64,000 nucleotides of DNA, from the NCBI RefSeq assembly GCF_029168945.1, contig NC_083608.1, positions 21,594,136-21,658,135 of the forward strand, in the 5' to 3' direction. The DNA is from Cannabis sativa. Its lineage: Eukaryota; Streptophyta; Magnoliopsida; Rosales; Cannabaceae. Positions 12,701 to 23,240 of this stretch are shown here, one piece after another (position 1 is the stretch's first letter; each line of letters starts with the position of its first letter). A model generated the notes under the pieces. The model did no database searches. It was not told where the DNA came from and saw only the letters and a list, made by a program, of their open reading frames with translations. The position numbers were made by a program, and so were the translations under genes.

Positions 12701-13177
12701 AACGATCACAAGTTCTTCTAGAAATCTCGAACGCCTTCTTCTCAACCAGAATCCACCTCAACTTTGAATTCGTCAAGCATCCGAGCAAACAAAAATGATG
12801 AGTAACCCTAAATTCACTCGCTGGATGTGTCTCGATCAAATTTCCCGTATCTCGACTGATGTCCTCTATTTTATGAAAATATATTGTGAGTCAATGTGAT
12901 AGTAGGTGAATAGCATGGTTTGAAAAAGTTGAATTTTGTTAGGTTATGTTTAGTATTAAATTTAGGTTAATTTTAGCATATTTTTTTATTTAGTTTAAAT
13001 CATGTTTGGAGCATTTTTACGCTTTTTATCTTTTAATTTTGCAGATTTAAAATAGATGAAGAGTTGGAAAATATCAGTAGAAAAAGTATAAAATATCGCA
13101 TAAAAATATCCCCGTGGAAAATATCAAATTCAAATTCGAAAAAAAAAATAAAAGCATGTAGAATTTGGAGCAGAGGA

Positions 13178-13298
13178 CCACACGGGCCGCGTCATGGTAT
13201 TAGTATGCCACGGCCCGCCTACGTGAAAAAAATCAAGGGAATATCCCAGAAGGCCACACGGGCCGCGGCATGGCTTTAGCATGCCGCGGTCCGCCTCC
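13178..13298. repeat. GC-rich 76-bp duplication with a strong hairpin
   Basis: CCACACGGGCCGCG occurs at 13178 and 13254. The second unit holds a perfect 10-bp GC-rich inverted repeat, CCGCGGCATG at 13263-13272 and CATGCCGCGG at 13280-13289, with a 7-base spacer. The first unit has a decayed version. The surrounding 12.8-13.7 kb looks like part of an unidentified retroelement; the start TGTGTAGCTAAACAC region near 13596 resembles dispersed plant repeats. Confidence 0.7.
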
Positions 13299-13715
13299 TT
13301 GTCAGTAGAAAAAAAATATCGTGCCTTAGGTTTCCCCAAAATTTAAATCCGAATGGGAATTTAAACATGTGCGGTTTTTCCATCTTTTTAGGCCCTCAAT
13401 GCCTATATAAAGGGAAGAAGAGAGTTGATTTCATCAAGCAATTTCAGAGAGAAGAACAGAGAGAATACAGATGCAAAGTGGAGAGATCAACTGCAATATT
13501 GGAGGCATTCTTCAGAGGGTTTTCAACATTCTTCTCTTCTCTATTTTCATCTCTTTTCTTAAAGTTAATATGTGTGATTGTGCTTCCATGAACATGTGTA
13601 GCTAAACACTTTATTAGGGTTAGATGGAGATTGTTTAACATTGTTTTATGGTTTTAACAATCACTATCCTGTAATTAATTGTGATGGCAGCTAATGGTAT
13701 TTAATTTATTTTTTT

Positions 13716-13984
13716 TAAGAAAATTACTATTAGCGGCGGGGTCCGCCGTTAATGCCCCGCCGCTAATAGTATTCAAACCTTATGGGCAGAAGTAATTTTG
13801 CCCGTTTATTAGCGGCGGACCCCGCCGCTAATAGTATTAGCGGCGAACAGCCCGCTACTAATACCATTCCAGGAACAAAAAAATTTACCCGGCCAAATTA
13901 GCGGCAGACATTGGGGTTCGCCACTAATACCCTCATTATTAGCAGCGGATTGTGTCCGCCGCTAATGCCTCAAATTGTTGTAGT
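13716..13984. mobile_element. CACTA-type MITE with AGCGGCGG subterminal repeats
   Basis: The right end is GTTGTAGTG, the complement of CACTACAAC. The motif TTAGCGGCGG and its complement CCGCCGCTAAT recur five or more times, in both orientations, around a short unique core. The left end AGAAAATTACTATTAGCGG lacks the CACTAC tip, so it is truncated or mutated. No coding content. Confidence 0.6.
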
Positions 13985-14119
13985 GCTACCAGCACTATGA
14001 TCGCACTACGGGATCGGTACTATGTTCTTTCCACTATGATAGTATCAATAACACCCAAAAGTACAATTGGTCATGATATCACTCTTAACTAGTACTATGC
14101 TCGTACTGCCGAACCGACA

Positions 14120-15233
14120 CAGTGGTACAAAATGGTTTTTCTGAACGTTTTTAAACAGTCATTTAAAGTATTCTCGTCAATTTCTATAAACGTCGCCTAT
14201 ACGACCGTCGCAAAACGGGCAAAATAGGCGACGATTAAAACCATTGCTAATTTGGACTTCTCGACGGTTTAAAACTGTCCCCTATACCCTGCTATAGGCG
14301 ACGGTTTTAAACCATCGGGAATGTAAAAAAAAAAGAAAAAAAAATACAGATTTTTCTGTAGAAAAATCTGTATTTTCCTCCAGTTTTTTCCTGCATTAGT
14401 TTTATAATTTTACCTAAATTAAAATAAAACAACTAATTAAGTTTATTATAATAACAACTAACTTTAAAACACATTAAATTTATACAATAACAAAATAAAT
14501 ATATATAATAAAAAAGTATATAAATAAATAAATATTTTATAACGAGCTCAGAGAGAGAGGGAGACGGACGGGAGGTGGCAGTGGTTCGACTTATGAGATA
14601 GAGATGAGAGGGACACTGACGGGAGGTGGTGGTGGTCCGACATATGAGACAGAGATGAGAGGGACACTGACAGGAGGTGGTGGTGGTCCGACGTATGCGA
14701 TAGAGAGGAGAGGGAGAGCGACGGGAGGAGGGGTGGGTGGAGATCGATGGACGAGAGAGATGAGAAGAAAGGGAGATCGAGAGAGGGAGGAAGACGGCGA
14801 GAGAGGAGGGCGATGGTGTGGAGGCGTGGGTGGGATTTTAGAGAGTTAAGATTTTTCGTTTTAGGGTGTGGGAAATGGAGAAGAAATAGGTGAGAAAAAA
14901 TAGGTGGGCATGTGAGAAATAGAAAAAAAGTAGGTGGGCACGTGGGAAATGTGGCGAGAAATAGGTGAAATTTTTTTAACGGGCCCTTAAACCCGACGGT
15001 TTAAAACCATCGGGTATAGTATAAGCAACGGTTTTAAACTGTCGTGTATAAGACTCTCCTAAAAATTCGTATTTTATTAAAAAACGTCGCTTATTTTGCT
15101 TACTATGATTTTAAACTGTCGGGAATACTAAATTTTTCCTGACAGTTTTAAATAGTTACTTAATTTTTTTAGCGACGGTCCCCAAAAAAAATCATTTTTA
15201 AGACCGTCACAAATTTTGATATTTGTAGTAGTG
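14120..15233. mobile_element. CACTA-like element with GACGGTTTTAAA repeats
   Basis: The right end GTAGTAGTG is the complement of CACTACTAC. The left end, CAGTGGTACAAAA, matches imperfectly. Subterminal copies of CGACGGTTTTAAAC, and its complement GTTTAAAACCGTCG-like forms, cluster at 14190-14320 and 14990-15200, as expected for transposase-binding sites. The core carries a GGTGGTGG tandem repeat. No transposase frame. A clean target duplication is not seen, so the left border is uncertain. Confidence 0.5.
14560..14760 (+). repeat. GA/GGT-rich tandem repeat of about 57 bp
   Basis: Three diverged units of the form GAGAGGGACACTGACGGGAG followed by GTGGTGGTGGTCCGAC and TATGAGA. An 81-codon open frame across it (MRGTLTGGGGGPTY repeated) only reflects the repeat. 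Confidence 0.75.
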
Positions 15234-17171
15234 CAATGCTTGTACAGCTATGATAGCGCCAATTAATACTTTCTGGGGTGAATATCATTTTTAACCAATA
15301 CGGTACCCATACTGCCTAACCGACACAAAACATAAACACAGCATGCATATATAATATGTTCTATGCTAATCTTACCTCGTTTTTGAATTCGAATGAGTTA
15401 GCCGACCTGAATAGAAAATCTCATGCTAGATGGATGTCCTAAGTCACATTTACATAAACGGGTAAATAATGCGCCAAAACCCTAATCCGGGAAACCCAAA
15501 CTCACTACTAAAGGTTATGATATTGGTATTTATTATAACAATATCCTAAATATCACAAAAATAGCCAAAAACAAGGATTCTCAAAACTGCCCCAACCGAC
15601 AGACCGGTTCCCCAACCGGAAGACCGATTCTATGGAGTTTCCTAGGGACTAACCAGAATTTTGATTCCTACAGGTCCCACTAAACCGGTCAACTGGTTTA
15701 GTGCAGGATACACCAAAAACACCACCAACACCTCAATTCGATCCCAAAGCTATACAAAAACATCCAAAAAAACCTATACCAACTTCAAATAACATCTTCC
15801 AAGCAATAAAATCCAGAAACACACAAAGGAAGAAAAAGTGCCATTAATGAATCAAGTTTGAGTTTCCAAACTCAAACTTGGTCATTCACCTCACAAATCA
15901 ACTAAACCAGCCACAAACAAGTTATTCCTATTCAAAATAAACTCAGAGAACGTACAAGAGCAAGATTAAACCTAAACAGCCACTAATTCTCAAAATACAC
16001 TATCAAACCCAATTGAAACTTAAACAACAAAGAAGTAAGAGCTCTAGGGTTTACCTCTACTTGGAAACACTTAATCCCTTGCCGCAACTCAAAAAATTGA
16101 AGGGAAATGAGTTGATTCCCTCAGGTTCAAGCTAGGTTCGAGAGAGGGAGAGGATGAACATAAAGTCTTCTAGCTATTTCTTGTATATTGCTTAAATGAT
16201 TAATTCTAATAATCAATAAAACATAGATGAAAGTAGAAATTTTATTTAATGGCCAGATATCCCAAAAATAAGCTGCCACCTAATCCCCTAATGCAAGTTA
16301 CTAAAATGCTCATGTCTTGAATATTAAGTAATTAATAAGCTTAGGGGTAAAATGGTCAAAAGCTATAACCCCGCTTAAACCCGACATTCTAAGTATCTCA
16401 TAAGTCTGTCCCATTAAGAAAAAGATTCTAAACTTACCCATGTGACACAAACGGTCATCCATCGCATTTTGCGTCGTCTTCGAGCAAAAATTACCAAAAA
16501 ATTGCATAATTCATATTTAATATAAATATTGCTCCTAGAGTTTAATAAAATCTCTAAAATTGAGAAATTACAACTCCAGTGCCCATTTCTAAAAATAGGA
16601 CCCACAAAAAAATAAAATCATCAAATAGTTATGAAAATATCAATAATTACTGCTAATTGTCTTTATTAATCCATATTCTCATATGTGGTTATTATACCCA
16701 TTATAGTACCTTTAAAACCTGTGAAACCAATTTTAAATCTGTGAATCTTGTGAAAAATCCTTAAAAATAAACTAAAACCAAATCTCTCGTGAATTTTGTT
16801 TTTTCATTAGATTCCATTCCTTGGTGAAGAGAAAAAAATAAATGGCCCTACATTATTTGGGAACCAAAAAATCATGGCACTATTTTGATGCCTAAGAGGA
16901 ATTCAAACCTTAAGTTTTTTAAGTGGCAAACAACATGCCTAACTATTGAATTTTTCAAATCAAACCATTAAAGATAATTAACTTACCTTAGTCCATTCCA
17001 TAGGCAGTCCATTTCTACCCAAATTCAGTTTTGTCAAGTTTTTAGCATAATCAACATCTTTCTCATCATCCATATAAATAAAAGTAAAACCTATATAATC
17101 AAATAATTAGGAAACACAAAGATAAACCACAGTCATACTTATGCCCAAGTTAATTTTCCAAACTGCGTTCA
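15234..17171. other. Unassigned decayed repeat region
   Basis: No coding sequence. Less AT-rich than the background, with short repeated motifs such as CCAACCG-AGACCG near 15590-15620. The character is of an old LTR or leader, but no termini, PBS or polypurine tract were found. The 20-40 bases flanking the preceding CACTA element resemble each other (TACTGCCGAACCGACAC at about 14105 and TACTGCCTAACCGACAC at about 15310). Confidence 0.4.
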
Positions 17172-17710
17172 CACTACAAAAAATTTTTACTTTTAGGCAC
17201 AACAAAACTTATGACTAAAAGTAAAAAAAATTGTGACTAATTATAAATCACGATTCCTATGTTGTGACTAAAAAGTCCGTGGATAAAAGCTCCGGCAAAA
17301 GCTTATATCTCGTCTGGACATTGTCCACAACATCGAATTTGTTATCAAAACTGTTGGAAGATCTGTGATCGAGGTTGCTGAAGTCGTGAAAGGAGTAGTT
17401 AGATTTGTTTCTTACTCCAGACCAACGCAGGAGAAAAGGTTCTTTTTTTTTTTTGAAAGAACTACAAGAAAAAAAAAAGATTTTCTTAATGTTTACAGTG
17501 TCCGACATTGTCATTTTTTTTATTGTTTATTAGTATTATAGTTGTTGTTTTCTGTTATTACTATGACACTACAAAAAATTGCTATTTTTAGTGACAATTT
17601 TTTAGTCACAACACAATTTTTGTGTGACTAAATGTGACTTTTAGTCACATCAAAATGTTACTTGTGACTAAAATATAGTATTTAGTTACAAGTTGTCACT
17701 AATTTAGTTG
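17172..17710 (+). mobile_element. Two broken copies of the TTTTAGTCACAA MITE
   Basis: CACTACAAAAAATTTTTACTTTTAG starts at 17172 (described by positions 17172-17285), and a second CACTACAAAAAATT end starts at 17567. Both carry the TAGTCACAA / TTGTGACTA repeats of the MITE at 12197. Each lacks a matching opposite end, so these are fragments or a rearranged pair. Confidence 0.5.
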
Positions 17711-17854
17711 GAGCTATCTTCAGCTACCGGAGCTAACAACGATCGGAGCAAGAATCAACCGGTGAAGAGAGAAAAGAAAAGAGAGAGACAGCGGGTTAAA
17801 GATAAACAACTTTGAAAAGAATTAGGGTTTGACTTAAAATAATACAAAAACATA

Positions 17855-20782
17855 CACTACTACAAGAGAAGGCCTTTTATCCCGGTTTTTAAGGCTTTTT
17901 ATCCCGGTTTTCGCTAAAATAAAAACCGGGATGTATGCCAGTGGGATAAAAGGTATTTAAAAAACCGGGATAAAAGGGATACTTTTTATCCCAGTTTTTT
18001 CATGAAAACCGGGATAAAAATTAAGTACCTCTTTTATCCCCTTTTTTGAAAAAAGTGGGATAAATTTTATCCCACTTTTTATGAAAAAACTGGGATAAAA
18101 TGTACCCTTTTATCCCACTTTTTCTATAAAAACTGGGATAAAAAGTCTTATTTTTTAATACATGCATATTCTGCCTATATTATATATATATATTTTAATA
18201 CTGCCTATATAATATATATTTCACATATATGTACAACTTTTTATTAGAAAATAAATAAAATTTATTGCACCAATAAAATTATTTACAAATGATAAATAAA
18301 ATACTTTTTACATACATTCATACCATTATAACTTTATATATACAAACATTAACACATAGTTAATACCATAAATCTTCCAAGTTACAAAAGTAAAGAAAAT
18401 GCACAATATTCCTCCCATGAGCTATTTTTTTTCCTCACTTTCCTATACTTGTGACTTTATCCTGAAAATTGAAAGTTATAATATACTGTAAGTGACAGCA
18501 TGAAAAGAAATAATTTTAATAATAACATATTCAAACAATCGTGTGTAAAGAATAAAATCAATAAACTAACATGAGAAGATTATTTAATATCAATTGTTGT
18601 TTTCACTTCATAATCCTTATAACACAAACAGAAAAGAAAAAAAAAAGGAAAAAATGTCATCAGTAATTTAGTTTACAAAAAAACTTTTGTTATTACAAAA
18701 TAATCTGTTGAACCTAATTTTCTTTCTAAAAACCAAAACTTCTAGGTAAAGAACTAAAGAAAAATAATAATACAATAAACAATGTGTACAATATATGCAA
18801 ATTAACAACCTCCTAGGAATGATTATAATTGACTTTTATGCAAATTAACAACCACAATAATTCATGTAATAACAATTCAAAGCAAAAATCAAACTACTAT
18901 TAACTATATAGAGCTTTTCTCAAACTTGATATATTGAGGATTAATAAAACTATATAAAGATTAATAAACAGAGATGATTACTCTTTGGGAATTGCAGAGT
19001 AAACAGAAAAAGCAATATAAAGATTAATTAAACTAGCAGTGGTACTTCACTATTTTTTTCTTTTATTTTTTTAGGTGAACTAAAGACAATATAAATATAT
19101 TTATTCAATTAAAACTAAGTAAAGACAATACACTAATATCGAAAACTATGGACAAGAAAATATGCAATGTGATTCTTTAGAAAAACAGTTATGTCGTGCC
19201 ATAAGAGAGACATATAAAGATTAATGAAACTAGTATTGAGATTGTAATATTTTTTTTAATTTGTTTGTCTTTCCTTGAGGAAAAATAAAGACAATATAAA
19301 TATATTTGTTCAAGAGACATGTAAAGACAAATCCTTTCAATATGTTAAAGAAGTTAAAAAATCTCTCTGTCAAACATTTCAAGTTCACACTTGTTTTTTT
19401 TTCTTCTGTTGAAATTTTAAGTTCACACTTGCTGTTTTTGGGAGATCCGAAAATTTTCTTGACACTGATTTAATAATAAAAAATTTCACCTTATTAAGCA
19501 CCACCGCACACTATTTTCATACACAAAACGAACAACGAAAAAACAGTCGTTGAACTTGCACAAGCAACATCACAGAAATAAAAAATATAGAAATCAAATA
19601 AAAACTATATTGAACACATCGGAATCGACATAGAAAAAACTTGGAACCAAGATATGATCCCTAACTTTCAGCAAAAAAAAAAAAAAAACGATATAATCTC
19701 AAATTAGTAACTATATTAGGCTTCAAAATTCAAAAATTGAGAGTAGTATGTATGAATGAACACTGAAGCACAATCATGAATCAACAACCTTGATAGTTCT
19801 TAAACTCCTCTTTTTTTAACACAAAAAACAACAATGTTGATTAACATTATAAATGTGAACCAAACCCAAGAAAATAAAACAAATTACTACTTCGATCTAA
19901 TGAATTCAATAACCATACTTTATTTCAAATCATTTCATACTCTAAAATCATGCTCACTTGTCAATAAAAATCCAAAAACCTATATATATGCAACTAAAGG
20001 GAAAATGGTTGTTATGAGCTAACCTTGTGCTTGCCCTTGACACCACCCACTCCGCAACAGAAAAGAGAAAGACAATGGTTGCAGCTTATATAGTCCCTCA
20101 TAGCAATTGTTCCAATAACTGTCAATTATATATATATATATAAAAGGAGTTCTAGTTAAGTAATATATTTAACACTTTAAATTTAATTATTTTACGATGA
20201 CCTTAATTATATATTTACTTATCTATATGTATATGTATAGGTACCTTCAAGAATAGCAAGAATATTGATATTGAGCCTAAGATTCTAAAAGGAAATATGA
20301 TAGCTTTGAGACAAATAGGGAGATTTTCAATGGCAACAGCCCGGAAGATCCACAACAAAAGGAATATGGCCATAATATAGTTCAATCAGCCCATTTCTTG
20401 TCCTTACTCTTATTTAAAAAACCATAACCTTCCAATCTTGAGGTTAGAGCAGAGATATATGCGATTTCGCGAGATGAAAGTGTTTTTAGGGAAACACTTT
20501 TTATCCCGATTTTTAACTAATAACCGGGATAAAAAGTTTCCCCAAAAATCTTAATCCCCGTTTGGCTAACCCATAAAAATCAAATCTTGAACTTATTTTT
20601 TTACCTTTGATATTTTTTTTTTCAACGTTCTACCAAACAGGGCCCTTGTCTAAAAAAAAATTTTCTCCATATTTGAGGCTCCAAATCTAAAAGTAGGATA
20701 GAAAGTCTCAATATATCTTTTATCCTATTTTTTATTTTTGTTAACTAAAAAAGTGGGATAAAAGGTCCCCTTTCTTGTAGTG
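17855..20782. mobile_element. Non-autonomous CACTA element, 2.9 kb
   Basis: The left end is CACTACTACAAGAGAAGG and the right end, read inward, is CACTACAAGAAAGGGG. It is flanked by the 3-bp duplication ATA (17852-17854 and 20783-20785), the CACTA hallmark. The motif TTTTATCCC with a C/G-rich neighbour, in both orientations, is repeated about ten times in the first 300 bases and several times in the last 300, matching subterminal transposase-binding arrays. The interior has no transposase or other recognisable frame, so it must be mobilised in trans. Confidence 0.8.
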
Positions 20783-20785
20783 ATA

Positions 20786-22254
20786 AAATATATATGGTAT
20801 TCAAAACTAATAACAACATAAATATCGCATCATATATGCCATATATAAGTCTAAAAATTAAAAAACAAATACTACAAGAAAATGGCAATTTAAAACTGTT
20901 ATATTTATCTAAAAGTATTTTAAAATTCATTAAGTGTAATTTGTTTTTTTTTTCCTGTTGGTCAACAATAAATTATTAATCACATACGCTGCTTTTGAGT
21001 CTTTAATTAATAATGAAAAAAAGCATCAATTTTTCCAAGGTAAATAGTTTACTCTCAATAAAATGTTTATGTTTAAATATAGTATACTTTTCTATGTGGA
21101 ATGATCCGGTGGAGATTCTTTTCAAATAGCCAATCACTGAAGAGAGAGAGAGGGAGAGATATATAGAATAGTAAAACTAATCTCATCGACCCAACAATCA
21201 ATTTCTTAACTATTTCTAATTAGTAGTTTGTTTCTTTTGCATATGTAGTTTAATATAAATATTCACCAAATTTGTTAAGCTCTATATGTGAATGTGCTGT
21301 ATAATAATCACTTTTAAATTCTTTCAACCATATATTTAGTAATGATCTCTATATTTATCTATCACAGTTGATTAGGTTAGTATATAACCATCAACTATAC
21401 GTTAATGTTAGTCTCGATCAAGCCTAGAATAATTGTATGTTAAGACAGAAAATTAACCAAAGAAAAAGATAAATTATTTTCTTCAAAACATTCACTCCCA
21501 GCCAAGAAAACAAAATGAAACCCTACATAAATTATCAAGTTAAGGTTTTTATTTTTTTTTTTTTTGGAAATACGTGGGCTAGTTGTCAATGATTCTATTT
21601 CAACTGCTTGCACCATCAAATTGTGTCTCTCCTTTCTCTATGAGAAGATGATTTTGATCACGACACGTGTTCATATCGATTATGGGAAAAAGCTTTAGAT
21701 CAATGGATCCTCTTTTCGCCATGTTCAGCTAATTGGTGGTATTAAATAAAGGAATTAAATTAATAGATAGATTTTAACGTTTTCACTATATTTTATCTCC
21801 AAAATATATAGGGAAAGAGAATATATAAGCAAGCAGCAGTCAACGACAGTACTCAACATATCAACAGCCTAAGAGGTCCCAACGTGTAGGAAAGGTCTAC
21901 CTGGCTACTAATTATTATTATATATATAATTATTACAACCTTATAATTAATTAATTAATTAATTATTATCCAACGTTTAATTTTTTCGGTCGTCCACTAA
22001 TTAGATATTTATCAACTTATATATATTGAGCTATATATATAGAAGTACTCTTTTTTAAATTACACACGCACACACATACAGCGGAACAACAGTTTTCATA
22101 TATACATAATTAATTAGTACACATGCATCTGTAGAACAATCTGTCAAAATTAATTTTAAGCTATAGCTTTATGATCATATTCATATATATTAATTTATAT
22201 ATTCATTATATAGCCAAGACGAGAGTGAATTTATAATGCATGAATATATGTTAT
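20786..22254. other. AT-rich spacer
   Basis: No gene. A second CACTA-like end (ACTACAAGAAAATGGC) lies near 20868 without a partner. The rest is AT-rich spacer up to the LTR element. Confidence 0.5.
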
Positions 22255-22507
22255 TGTTATAAATATTAATAATTATGTGGATGTCCAAATCTTTTATTTA
22301 TTACCATGAATTGTAATGAACATTCCTCTTTTCCTTAGTTTCCCTTTTTCTTAGTTTTTTAATATCTCACTCTTGTATTTGTATAAATAGGGGTTCACCC
22401 CATTGGAATAAACAACTCAGAAATTTTCATTCACTTTCTCGTTCTCTCTTCATCCTCTATTTCTTTCTTCTCATCTACTTTATATTATTTTATATTATTT
22501 TATAACA
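22255..22507 (+). repeat. 5' LTR of the hairpin-array element
   Basis: TG...CA termini, 253 bp. A TATA box (TATAAATAGGGG) lies at about 22382 with a CT-rich leader after it, so transcription likely starts near 22410. Confidence 0.92.
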
Positions 22508-22522
22508 CGTTATCAGCACGAG
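22508..22522 (+). other. Primer binding site region
   Basis: The LTR is followed directly by CGTTATCAGCACGAG. It shares the TATCAG core of the initiator-Met site TGGTATCAGAGC but is otherwise different, so the priming tRNA is uncertain. Confidence 0.5.
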
Positions 22523-22524
22523 TC

Positions 22525-22590
22525 TCTGCCCAAGCTTCAAGCATGAGTCTCTGCCCAAGCTTCAAGCATGAGTCTCTGCCTAAGATCCAA
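22525..22590 (+). repeat. Short direct repeat after the PBS
   Basis: GAGTCTCTGCCCAAGCTTCA occurs twice in tandem, followed by a third partial copy GAGTCTCTGCCTAAG. Confidence 0.85.
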
Positions 22591-22859
22591 TGTAAGTATT
22601 TTGTTAAAGTTCTTGAATTGTTTCAAAGTCACGATACACTAAATATATATTTATATATATACTCATCTGACTGAAACAATTTCAATAATCTTTTTTTTTT
22701 TATTTTTCTTTTTATCTATATATCTATATATTATATATGTATGTATATATTTTTATATATTTATTATTGATTTCATATATATATAATGTTCTTATCATTC
22801 ATAATATTTACAATATATGTGTGCCTATGATATGATAGAGAAAATCTATATAAATTATA

Positions 22860-23115
22860 CATATATCCAGAAGATTATGTATCATCGATAAAATATTACA
22901 TATATCCTAAAGATTATGCATCATCGATAAAATATTGCATATATCCTGAAGATTATGCATCATCGATAAAATATTGCATATATCCTGAAGATTATTCATC
23001 ATCGATAAAATATTGCATATATCCTGAAGATTATGCATCCTCGATAAAATATTGCATATATCCTGATGATTATGCGTCCTCAATAAAATCTTGCATATAT
23101 CCTGAAGATTATGCA
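22860..23115 (+). repeat. 39-bp tandem array, six to seven units
   Basis: The unit contains TATATCCTGAAGATTATGC then ATCATCGATAAAATATTG. Each unit can form GCATA(t)ATC-CTGAA-GATTATGC, an 8-bp stem with one bulged base. The unit is a multiple of three, so minus-strand frames read as MHNLQDICNILSM repeats; I regard these as artefacts. Confidence 0.9.
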
Positions 23116-23240
23116 AACGTAATATTCATTATATAGTTGATGGATATATAATGAAAGAGATGAATACATATTTATATATATGTTCTTGTATTCTTTGAGG
23201 ACAATGAAAAGTAATCTAATATCGATATAGATTTTGACAA

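Noticed and set aside
14604..14849. Glycine-rich 81-codon frame
   Set aside because: A translation of the GGTGGTGG tandem repeat within a CACTA-like element.
22860..23115. CRISPR-like array
   Set aside because: Units are contiguous tandem repeats without unique spacers, in a plant retroelement.
22907..23116. Minus-strand repeat protein (MHNLQDICNILSM units)
   Set aside because: The unit is 39 bases, so any frame repeats; sequence is a noncoding hairpin tandem array.
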